A DNA stretch of 14,437 bases from Salinisphaera sp. UBA6602 (lineage in GTDB: Bacteria; Pseudomonadota; Gammaproteobacteria; Nevskiales; Salinisphaeraceae): NCBI GenBank assembly GCA_002433465.1, contig DJIE01000030.1, positions 1 through 14,437 on the forward strand. The letters run 5' to 3'. The first letter of the stretch is position 1, and every line of letters begins with the position of its first letter. Shown in pieces: positions 8,500-14,437 of this stretch. The notes under the pieces are model-generated. The model saw only the letters and a list, made by a program, of their open reading frames with translations, was not told where the DNA came from and made no database searches. Both the position numbers and the translations under genes were made by a program.

Positions 8500-10608
8500 T
8501 CAAGCCGCGTCGGCCTGCTGTTTTTCGCGAATGAACGCTTCAACCAGGTCGAGCAGAATGCGCGCGCTTTCGGTCTGGTACGCGTCGATTTCATCCTTGT
8601 CGCGGGACTGGCCGGTGAGCTCCTGTTCCTGCGGGTCCTCGCCTTCTTCGCTCTTCTCGAACGCGGCGTAGTCTTCGAAGGGTTCTTCGCCGGTCGCTTT
8701 GCGGTGGGTATTGGCGAGCTGCAGGCTCTGCTGTTTAAGCGCTTTCTGCTCCGCGCGACGCTCTTCGAGGTTGAGCGACACGCGGGTCTTTTCGCTCTGC
8801 TGGCGGGCCAGGCGGATACGGTCGACGCGGTACTCGTAGTCCGGGTCTTTATTCACGCGCATCTTATGGCCGCGTTCCAGGGTGTCGAGCAGCTGCACGA
8901 TCTCGTCCGAATACGGGTAGGTGGTCGGCTTGATGCGATCCCAGGGCAGGGCGTTGGGCAGCGCGCTTTCGCCGATCTTGCTGGGGTCGATGGCGGCCGG
9001 GAAAGTCAGATCCGGGGTCACGCCACGATCCTGGGTGGATTCACCGGTCACCCGATAGAACTTGGCCTGGGTCAGCTTGATCTGACCTTCCGAGAGCGGC
9101 ATCAGCGTCTGTACCGTGCCCTTGCCGAAGGTCTGACCGCCCAGCACGATCGCGCGGCCGTAGTCCTGCAGCGCGCCGGCCACGATCTCGGAGGCCGACG
9201 CGGACAGGCGATTGACCATCACCGCCAGCGGCCCATCGTAAATCGGGCCGTCGTTGCGATCGCCCAGCACCTGTACGTTGCCGTCGGCATCGCGAATCTG
9301 CACCACGGGCACCGAATTCATGAACAGGCCGGTCAGCTTCATGGCCTCGCCGAGCGCGCCGCCGCCGTTGTTACGCAGGTCGAGCACGATGCCGGCAAGG
9401 TCTTTGTTCTTCTTGAGCTCGACCACCAGGTTCTTCACGTCCTTGGCGGTGCCGTTGTAGAAAGAGGGCAGAGTAATCAGCCCCACGTCCACGGTCTGGC
9501 CGCCGCGTTCGAGCTGGATGATCTGCTTGCGGGCGGCCTGATCCTTGAGCTCGATCTTGTCGCGTACCAGCGTCACCGTCTTGGTCTGGCTGCCGTCCTG
9601 CGACGAGATCTGCAGGCGCACGGTGCTGCCTTTTTCGCCGCGGATGAGCTGCACCGTTTCGTCCAGGCGCATGCCCACCACGTCGGTGAACTCGCCGTCT
9701 TCGCCCTGGCCCACGGCGATGATCTGGTCGGTGGGCTTGAGCTTGCCGGATTTCGCCGCCGGCCCGCCCGGGATCAGGCGTACCAGCTCGGCATAGCCGT
9801 TCTTGGAGCGCAGCTCGGCACCGATGCCCTGCAGCTGAAGATTCATGTCGATATTGAAATCTTCCGAGCGCCGCGGCGAGAAATAGTCGGTGTGCGGGTC
9901 GTAGCTGTGCGTATAAGCGTCCATATAGGCCGAGAACGCATCCATCGGCTCGGTCTGGCGCAGCTGCTTGAGTTCGTTGGAGTAACGCTGGGTCAGGCGT
10001 TTTTCCACTTCGGCTTCGTCGAGATCGTTGAGCTTGAGGTTGATCAGCTGGTTCTCGAGCTGTTGGGTCCAAAGCGCTTCGCGCGCGGCTGCGTCGGCCG
10101 GCCAGGGGGCGTTCTCGCGGTCGATATCGAAGCTCTCGTCATCGCTGATGTCGAAGCTGTCGATGCCCTGGGAAATACGCTCCAGGGCCCACTGGTCGAT
10201 CTGAATACGCCGCTTTTGATATGTGTTGTAGATATCGAAGGCTGCGCGTGTCTGGCCTTGCTTGAGCTCGTCGTCGAGCGCGTGCTCGTACTTGTCGCGC
10301 AGCCGATCGATATCCGATTGCAGGAATACGCCGCGGGTGCCGTCGAGCTCGTCGAGATAGGCGTTGAAGAACTTCTCGGAAAATTCGTCGTTGAGTTCGA
10401 CCTTGTTGTAATGGTTCTGCTGCAGCTGCTTGACGATTTCGCGGTCGATCTTGGCCTGGTTATCGTCGGGTACCAGAGGCGAATAGCCTTCGGCGGTGCC
10501 GCCACCGGCGTCGGGTACCGGCTCCGGATCCGCGGGCGAATCGGCCGCGCAGCCGCTCTGCGCGAACACGAACAAGGCAATTAGAATCAGGAGGGCAAGC
10601 TTGCGCAT
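8500..10608 (-). CDS. prc: Tail-specific (C-terminal processing) protease Prc/Tsp, family S41
   Basis: This 702-residue envelope protease degrades or trims periplasmic proteins from their C-termini, including peptidoglycan hydrolases in known species. Its order is N-terminal signal, a helical N-domain, a PDZ domain (about 250-335, GIGAELRS...GGPAAKSGKL), the S41 catalytic core and a Prc-specific C-terminal domain (DUF3340) ending in a helical tail. The Ser-Lys dyad is visible: Ser471 in SASASEIV and Lys496 in TFGKGTVQT, with Asp482 between, matching the 11- and 25-residue spacing of E. coli Prc (S430, D441, K455). The start is uncertain among ATG 10608 (used, MRKLALLILI), ATG 10620 and GTG 10674. 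The signal ends AQSGC at residue 20 followed by a Pro/Asp-rich linker, suggesting a possible lipoprotein rather than a soluble periplasmic protein. The HAD gene follows. Confidence 0.95.
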   Translation of the reverse strand: MRKLALLILIALFVFAQSGCAADSPADPEPVPDAGGGTAEGYSPLVPDDNQAKIDREIVKQLQQNHYNKVELNDEFSEKFFNAYLDELDGTRGVFLQSDIDRLRDKYEHALDDELKQGQTRAAFDIYNTYQKRRIQIDQWALERISQGIDSFDISDDESFDIDRENAPWPADAAAREALWTQQLENQLINLKLNDLDEAEVEKRLTQRYSNELKQLRQTEPMDAFSAYMDAYTHSYDPHTDYFSPRRSEDFNIDMNLQLQGIGAELRSKNGYAELVRLIPGGPAAKSGKLKPTDQIIAVGQGEDGEFTDVVGMRLDETVQLIRGEKGSTVRLQISSQDGSQTKTVTLVRDKIELKDQAARKQIIQLERGGQTVDVGLITLPSFYNGTAKDVKNLVVELKKNKDLAGIVLDLRNNGGGALGEAMKLTGLFMNSVPVVQIRDADGNVQVLGDRNDGPIYDGPLAVMVNRLSASASEIVAGALQDYGRAIVLGGQTFGKGTVQTLMPLSEGQIKLTQAKFYRVTGESTQDRGVTPDLTFPAAIDPSKIGESALPNALPWDRIKPTTYPYSDEIVQLLDTLERGHKMRVNKDPDYEYRVDRIRLARQQSEKTRVSLNLEERRAEQKALKQQSLQLANTHRKATGEEPFEDYAAFEKSEEGEDPQEQELTGQSRDKDEIDAYQTESARILLDLVEAFIREKQQADAA

Positions 10609-10723
10609 GAAGGAACTCATTGATTGGCCGAAGCCGGGACCATGATCCGCCGCCTCGGCGCCCGAGGCGACCACCGAAGCGGCCGCAGGCTTAAACAGTT
10701 ATCGCCATTGTCCCTATTATGGC

Positions 10724-10741
10724 GTATCACGTTCACGATAC
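10724..10741. promoter_or_regulatory. 18-bp imperfect palindrome upstream of prc (operator-like)
   Basis: GTATC (10724-10728) and GATAC (10737-10741) are inverted arms around ACGTTCAC, directly upstream of the -10-like CATAAT on the minus strand. Its position suggests a regulator binding site over the prc promoter. No known regulator consensus was recognised. Confidence 0.25.
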
Positions 10742-10931
10742 ACGAATTATTCTCGACGACCGGCACCAAGTACGGGACGCGCGGGCCGTCATGACGTCAG
10801 CATCGGTGCCTGCCGAACAGATGATTTACGATCGCAAATCGTTTTTGTGGCGTGGATGACCGCTTCGCCCGTGAATAACGGGGTTCGTTCACGTAAACAC
10901 ACGGCAATAACCGATATTTCACCGTTCGAAT

Positions 10932-10994
10932 CATGCCCGTGGGCATGGGTGGGGCGCAATGCCCGTATGCGTTCGGATCGGCGTGGCCCACGCC
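10932..10994 (-). other. Two stem-loops 3' of the TauE/SafE gene
   Basis: CATGCC/GGCATG (10932-10947, 4-nt loop) and GGCGTG/CACGCC (10980-10994, 3-nt loop) lie just past the stop of the TauE/SafE gene on its downstream side. Neither is followed by a T-run, so they are not classic intrinsic terminators, but they may mark the 3' end of the message. Confidence 0.35.
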
Positions 10995-11004
10995 GAGGGC
11001 CCGA

Positions 11005-11733
11005 TCAACCCCAGACCAGGCGCAGTGCCGGCAACAACAGAATGAGAGCCAGCGCTCGTGCAAAGGTCTTTTGGTTGATTCGGTAGTGCAGCCGGTTGCC
11101 GACCAATAGGCCCAGTGCGATGCCCGGCACTGTGAACAGCGCCATGAGCGCCAGCTCGCCGGTGAGCAGGCCGAGATGGTAGTAAACGATGTTCTGGGTG
11201 ATGGTGCCGCAGAAAAACGCGAGCGTAAGCACCGAACGCGCGATCTGCTTGGGATAGCGCAGGCTCACGTAGATCAAAAGCGGGATCGGCGAGACGCCCA
11301 CCGCCCCCACGACCACGCCGGCCGCCGCGCCGCTGCCGAACAGAAAGCCGCCTTCGCGAACCGAGCGCGGCGGTGCCTGTTCGGGCGTCGGCGTGCGCCA
11401 GAGCATGAGGCCGACGTATACCAGTATTGCCATGCCCAGCCCGCGGCGCAGCAGCTCGGCCGGCAGAATCGCCAGCAGCTGGCCACCCACGACAATGCCC
11501 AGGGACAGGCCGAGCGCGGCCACCGGGCCGCGGTGCCAGTCCATTTCGTGGCGGGTCAGCCACAGGAGCATCAGGTTGGGCACGAGTACCAGCATGGCCA
11601 CGGTCGCGACCACATCGCGAAATGGAAACAGCATCACCAGCAGCGAGGCGGTGAGCGTGCCCGAGCCAAAGCCGGTCATGCCCTGGGCACAGGCACCGGC
11701 GAACGCAGCGAGGTTGAATAACAGAATCTGCAC
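11005..11733 (-). CDS. TauE/SafE-family (DUF81) membrane transporter-like protein
   Basis: This 242-residue inner-membrane protein has about eight hydrophobic segments in two repeats and the family's glycine-rich motif early in the first segment (AQGMTGFGSGTL, about 16-27). The family is linked to export or uptake of sulfoacetate, sulfite and other organic anions, but substrates are known for few members. I chose GTG 11733 (VQILLFNLAAF) since it starts directly at the first membrane helix and has a GGGAAG site about 5 nt upstream; the open frame runs back to 11883 but that part is hydrophilic and not family-like. It stands alone, divergent from the yccS-like gene and 384 nt upstream of prc. 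Nothing nearby points to its substrate. Confidence 0.88.
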   Translation of the reverse strand: MQILLFNLAAFAGACAQGMTGFGSGTLTASLLVMLFPFRDVVATVAMLVLVPNLMLLWLTRHEMDWHRGPVAALGLSLGIVVGGQLLAILPAELLRRGLGMAILVYVGLMLWRTPTPEQAPPRSVREGGFLFGSGAAAGVVVGAVGVSPIPLLIYVSLRYPKQIARSVLTLAFFCGTITQNIVYYHLGLLTGELALMALFTVPGIALGLLVGNRLHYRINQKTFARALALILLLPALRLVWG

Positions 11734-11963
11734 GGTCTTCCCGGTCGGCTGCCGGCAACGCCGGCCGTGATCTGCGCCACCAGCGGGCGCGGCGCGTGGC
11801 AGGGTATACGTTTGCCGCGCGTGCGTCGTCCCCGACCTGTCATATTCACGTTGCCTGCCGGGCGCGCAGGGCACGCTTGGCACAAAACGCTGTTCGATGG
11901 TCAGCGTAGCCGTGCTGCGACCGTCTAGAATACGACGGTTGAATTTCCGCCGGGATCTTCGGA
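11734..11963. promoter_or_regulatory. Divergent promoter region between the TauE/SafE and YccS-like genes
   Basis: This 230-nt gap must carry outward promoters for both genes. On the plus strand TAGAAT at 11926-11931 is a fair -10 element, 33 nt before the TTG start, with no clear -35. On the minus strand I see no convincing promoter. There is no ORF of note. Confidence 0.35.
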
Positions 11964-14108
11964 TTGCGTTGGCACCGTCTCCAATACCTGCTGGCCTTCG
12001 AGCGCTTTGCCGATGCGCTGCGCGTGTTCGCTGCGCTGGCCGGCGTCATGCTCTATGCCGGGCTGGGCGATAACGTTCGCGAGCTGATTCCGCTCATGCT
12101 TGGCGTGATCGCGGCCGCGATCGCGGAAACCGACGACAGCTGGCGACGGCGCGCGACGGCCCTGGCGGTGACGTTGCTGTGCTTTGCGCTGGCCGCGCTG
12201 CTGGTCCAGCTGCTGTTCGAGCGTACCGTGGTGTTCGGCGTCGCCCTTGCGCTGGGCCCGTTCGTGCTTGTGATGATGGGGGCCGCCAGCCCGCGCTATG
12301 CAACCATCAGCAATGCCACGCTGCTGCTGGCGGTGTACGGCATGATCGGGCGCGATCAGCATCCCGTGACCGATGCCTTCTGGTATCAGCCGGCGCTGTT
12401 GGTGGCCGGTGCCGGCTGGTACGGGCTGCTGTCGCTGGCATGGAACGCGGTGTTCGTGCATCGGCCGGTACGCCATGCGCTGGCAAGGCTCTACGACGCG
12501 CTCGGCGATTATCTGGACTGCAAGGCACGCCTGTTCGAGCCCAGCCGCGGCGTGGATATCGTGGCCTGTCGCAATGCGCTGGCCCATGCCAACGCGGCCG
12601 TGGTGGCCGCGCTCAACGAGGCCCGGCTTGCACTCATCGACCGGCTCGACGGCCGCCGCTCGCGCTCGGCCATGAACGAAAACCTGCGCCTGTACCTGGC
12701 CGCCCAGGATATTCACGAACGCGCGGCCTCATCGCATCATCCCTATTCAAGGTTGACCCACGCCTTCTTTCACAGCGACCTGATGTTTCGCGCACAGCGG
12801 CTGGTCACGGCCGTGGCCGGGGCCTGTCGCCAGCGTGCCGCCGGGCTGCGCTATCAGAACAGCCTTGGGTTTACGGCGGTGAATACGGCGCGCCACGAAT
12901 TCGATGCGGCGCTTGCCTATCAGCGCGAGCGTGAAAACGCGCCCGGGCGCGAGCTGCTGACCGTGGTTGAGGAACTGGCCGACAATCTCGATTCCCTGGC
13001 CGAGCGTGTCGCAACCGCCAAGGCCCCGGCCGAGCAGGTCGACGAAGGACGTCTGCAGAATCCGGCCCCGGCCAGTTTCGGCGAGGGACTACGCCGCGCG
13101 GCGGTTGAGCTCACGCCGGCCTCGGCGCGTTTTCGCCACGGCCTGCGACTGGGGCTGGCGATGCTGGTGGGTTATGCGGTGCTCAAGATCGTGCACCCGG
13201 AGCAGGGCTACTGGATTCTGTTGACCGTGATGCTGGTGTGCCAGCCCGACTATGGCGCGACTCGAAAGCGCGCGATCCAGCGGGTGGGCGGCACGGCGCT
13301 TGGCCTGATCGTGGGCTGGGCTCTGCTCAAGCTGTTTCCGGGAAGCGAAATCCAGCTGCTGCTTACAGTCGCAGCGGGGGTTACGTTTTTCGCCACCCGG
13401 TTTCGACGTTATGTCGTGGCTGCGGCGGCCATCAGCGTGCTCGTGCTGCTCGCGTTCAACCAGGTCGGCAACGGCTTCGACCTGATCGTGCCGCGTCTGC
13501 TGGATACCCTTATCGGCGGCGCGATCGCATTTGCCGCCATGCGGCTGGTGCTGCCGGATTGGCGTTCGCGCGAACTGCACCAGCGGCTGGCCGATGCACT
13601 GTCTGCCAACGGCCGCTATCTGCGCGCGATCTTCGTTCAGTATCGCCATGGCAAACGCGACGATCTCGACTATCGCATCGCCCGTCGGGATGCGCATAAC
13701 GCGGATGCATCCGTAAGCACGCACGTGTCGTCCGCGCTCAAGGATCCGCACGGCGCGCGTGCCGACAGCAAACAGGCGTTGGCCGTGCTGGCCAGTGCGC
13801 AGACGCTGATCGCGCATCTGTCCACGCTGGGCGCACACCGCCAGGTGCTGTCAGCCCATGCCGGCAATACGCTGCTCGAACAGGTGGCCTCCTATATCGC
13901 CGATACGCTGCAAGAAGCCGGGCATGCTCTTGTGCGCGGGGAACCCATGCCCGTGGACAGCGAATACGAGCAAAGCCTGCGCGAAGCGCTCATGGCCATG
14001 CCGCTGGGCGAAAGCGAGCCCCAGCGCCTGATCCGCGGCCAGCTCGCCCAGCTGCTCGACGAACTGCCGCGGCTGCGGCGCGTGGGGCAGGCGCTGGTGC
14101 GTTATTAA
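11964..14108 (+). CDS. yccS: YccS-family FUSC inner-membrane protein
   Basis: This 714-residue protein has the YccS/YhfK (FUSC, fusaric-acid-resistance-like) layout: an N-terminal block of about six membrane helices (15-155), a cytoplasmic helical domain (about 160-390), a second helix block (about 395-545) and a cytoplasmic C-terminal domain (550-714). The N-terminal segment (LGDNVRELIPLMLGVIAAA) and the RYATISNATLLLAVYGMIG region resemble E. coli YccS, which is about 720 residues long. The central motif GYWILLTVMLVCQPDYGATRKR (about 412-433) is the FUSC hallmark. Start is TTG 11964: an in-frame stop at 11940-11942 prevents extension, and the next ATG (12048) would cut into the first helix. 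The role is uncertain; family members are proposed efflux proteins for aromatic acids or related compounds. It is a single-gene unit. Confidence 0.92.
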   Translation: MRWHRLQYLLAFERFADALRVFAALAGVMLYAGLGDNVRELIPLMLGVIAAAIAETDDSWRRRATALAVTLLCFALAALLVQLLFERTVVFGVALALGPFVLVMMGAASPRYATISNATLLLAVYGMIGRDQHPVTDAFWYQPALLVAGAGWYGLLSLAWNAVFVHRPVRHALARLYDALGDYLDCKARLFEPSRGVDIVACRNALAHANAAVVAALNEARLALIDRLDGRRSRSAMNENLRLYLAAQDIHERAASSHHPYSRLTHAFFHSDLMFRAQRLVTAVAGACRQRAAGLRYQNSLGFTAVNTARHEFDAALAYQRERENAPGRELLTVVEELADNLDSLAERVATAKAPAEQVDEGRLQNPAPASFGEGLRRAAVELTPASARFRHGLRLGLAMLVGYAVLKIVHPEQGYWILLTVMLVCQPDYGATRKRAIQRVGGTALGLIVGWALLKLFPGSEIQLLLTVAAGVTFFATRFRRYVVAAAAISVLVLLAFNQVGNGFDLIVPRLLDTLIGGAIAFAAMRLVLPDWRSRELHQRLADALSANGRYLRAIFVQYRHGKRDDLDYRIARRDAHNADASVSTHVSSALKDPHGARADSKQALAVLASAQTLIAHLSTLGAHRQVLSAHAGNTLLEQVASYIADTLQEAGHALVRGEPMPVDSEYEQSLREALMAMPLGESEPQRLIRGQLAQLLDELPRLRRVGQALVRY

Positions 14109-14159
14109 CCCGGCCCTGGAACAGATGATTCAATAGCTGATTTTCGGCCTGATAACGCC

Positions 14160-14177
14160 CGCCTGCGAAAGCAGGCG
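14160..14177 (+). other. GNRA-capped stem-loop downstream of yccS
   Basis: CGCCTGC (14160-14166) pairs perfectly with GCAGGCG (14171-14177) around a GAAA tetraloop, 51 nt after the yccS stop. It is a very stable RNA hairpin but lacks a T-run, so it may be a 3'-end protector of the yccS message rather than an intrinsic terminator. Confidence 0.45.
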
Positions 14178-14249
14178 CGCCACGGCAAACGCTCGTGAGG
14201 CCAGGACGAGGACCGACTACAGGTGTCGGCGGTTATTGTTCCGCCACGT

Positions 14250-14272
14250 TGAAAAGGCTGCCGCAGGCAGCC
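14250..14272 (-). terminator. Possible intrinsic terminator, minus strand
   Basis: GGCTGC (14256-14261) pairs with GCAGCC (14267-14272) over a 5-nt loop. Reading the minus strand the hairpin is followed by TTTTC, as in a short intrinsic terminator. It would end a minus-strand gene lying to the right of the window, which I cannot see. Confidence 0.35.
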
Positions 14273-14329
14273 GTCTTGATGCCGGATCAGGAAACCTCTG
14301 ATCTATTCATCCACGGTCGCGTTTGAGTT

Positions 14330-14415
14330 CCAAAAGGCTGCGATACAAGGCGCATGGCGCCGCGTCATAGCCAATGTATGACCCAACCATGCAACGCCGT
14401 AGCGCGGCCTTTTGG
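14330..14415. repeat. 86-nt imperfect palindrome, possible MITE or insertion-sequence end
   Basis: CCAAAAGGCTGCG (14330-14342) is an inverted match, with one G-U, to CGCGGCCTTTTGG (14403-14415). Nested inside are GCATGG/CCATGC and GTCATA/TATGAC, so the whole element can fold into one long interrupted hairpin. It is preceded by GGAAACCTCTGATC, which recalls insertion-sequence termini. No transposase is visible in the window. Element identity is not established. Confidence 0.45.
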
Positions 14416-14437
14416 GCCAAACCGCTTAGCGGCCGGG

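Larger units (their letters stand above)
10621..11004. other. Intergenic region with prc upstream signals and palindromes
   Basis: This 384-nt stretch has no convincing coding frame. Reading toward prc there is a -10-like CATAAT (10720-10715), but no good -35 at normal spacing. Next to it is the palindrome described separately at 10724-10741. The tauE-side end holds two stem-loops at 10932-10947 and 10980-10994. The base composition in the middle is more AT-rich than the flanking genes, as expected for promoter DNA. Confidence 0.5.
14109..14437. other. Non-coding stretch dense in stem-loops after yccS
   Basis: No convincing gene is present in these 329 nt. Six inverted repeats follow one another: 14160-14177 (7-bp stem with a GAAA loop), 14213-14229, 14228-14245, 14256-14272, 14285-14303 and the long palindrome at 14330-14415. 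No tRNA cloverleaf was found. It could be the 3' region of yccS plus the beginning of a repeat or insertion element. Confidence 0.5.

Noticed and set aside
8332..10584. 750-codon plus-strand open frame opposite prc
   Set aside because: Antisense to a protein with a complete PDZ/S41 catalytic signature. The long open frame is a by-product of GC-rich codon bias.
10828..10846. ACGAT/ATCGT hairpin followed by TTTT on the plus strand
   Set aside because: The stem is only 5 bp and weak, and no plus-strand gene ends nearby, so an intrinsic terminator is not supported.
11734..11883. 50-residue N-terminal extension of the TauE/SafE protein
   Set aside because: The segment is hydrophilic and Arg-rich, unlike the family. 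The GTG at 11733 starts right at the first membrane helix and has a ribosome site.
10815..14130. 12-mer GAACAGATGATT shared by 10815-10826 and about 14120-14131
   Set aside because: Several shared 12-mers are expected by chance in a window of this length; there is no extended similarity around it.
14330..14415. Integron attC site
   Set aside because: The palindrome lacks the GTTRRRY/RYYYAAC core sites and there is no cassette-like gene array.
14109..14437. tRNA gene or small ORF after yccS
   Set aside because: No cloverleaf with T-loop and anticodon arm could be drawn, and no frame had a plausible start with ribosome site.

Overview
The window is GC-rich chromosomal DNA. It most likely comes from a gammaproteobacterium: it carries a full-length Prc/Tsp-type tail-specific protease and a YccS-type FUSC membrane protein, both typical of that class. 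A marine or halophilic lineage such as Salinisphaera or the Halomonadaceae is possible, but that is an impression only.

Left part (1-7475, minus strand): a guanidine-utilisation operon, usually annotated as a 'urea carboxylase' operon. In transcription order it holds a sigma-54-like promoter, a guanidine-I (ykkC) riboswitch, a periplasmic binding protein, an ABC permease, an ABC ATPase, two DUF1989-family proteins (the carboxyguanidine deiminase pair), and a biotin-dependent urea/guanidine carboxylase. The carboxylase runs off the left edge without its biotin-carrier domain. From what is known of these families, guanidine is imported, carboxylated to carboxyguanidine, and deiminated to allophanate. 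An allophanate hydrolase, expected just beyond the left edge, would release ammonia and CO2. Gene junctions are tight: a 4-nt ATGA overlap, a 1-nt TGATG overlap, and gaps of 26, 68 and 88 nt. A promoter resembling the nitrogen-control type in front of a guanidine-sensing RNA suggests two layers of control, nitrogen status and substrate.

Middle part (7587-10620, minus strand): a prc-type C-terminal processing protease followed 82 nt later by a HAD-superfamily hydrolase with an altered first motif (D-W-H instead of D-x-D). These two may be co-transcribed. They have no evident link to guanidine metabolism.

Right part (10621-14437): a 384-nt intergenic stretch with several palindromes; a TauE/SafE-family membrane protein (minus); a 230-nt divergent promoter region; and a YccS-family FUSC protein (plus, TTG start). 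A final 329-nt non-coding stretch is packed with stem-loops and ends in an 86-nt imperfect palindrome that looks like a repeat or mobile-element end.

No rRNA, tRNA, CRISPR array or complete transposase gene was seen. The biology most worth attention is the riboswitch-controlled guanidine operon with its possible sigma-54 promoter, the unusual HAD protein, and the palindromic element at the right edge.
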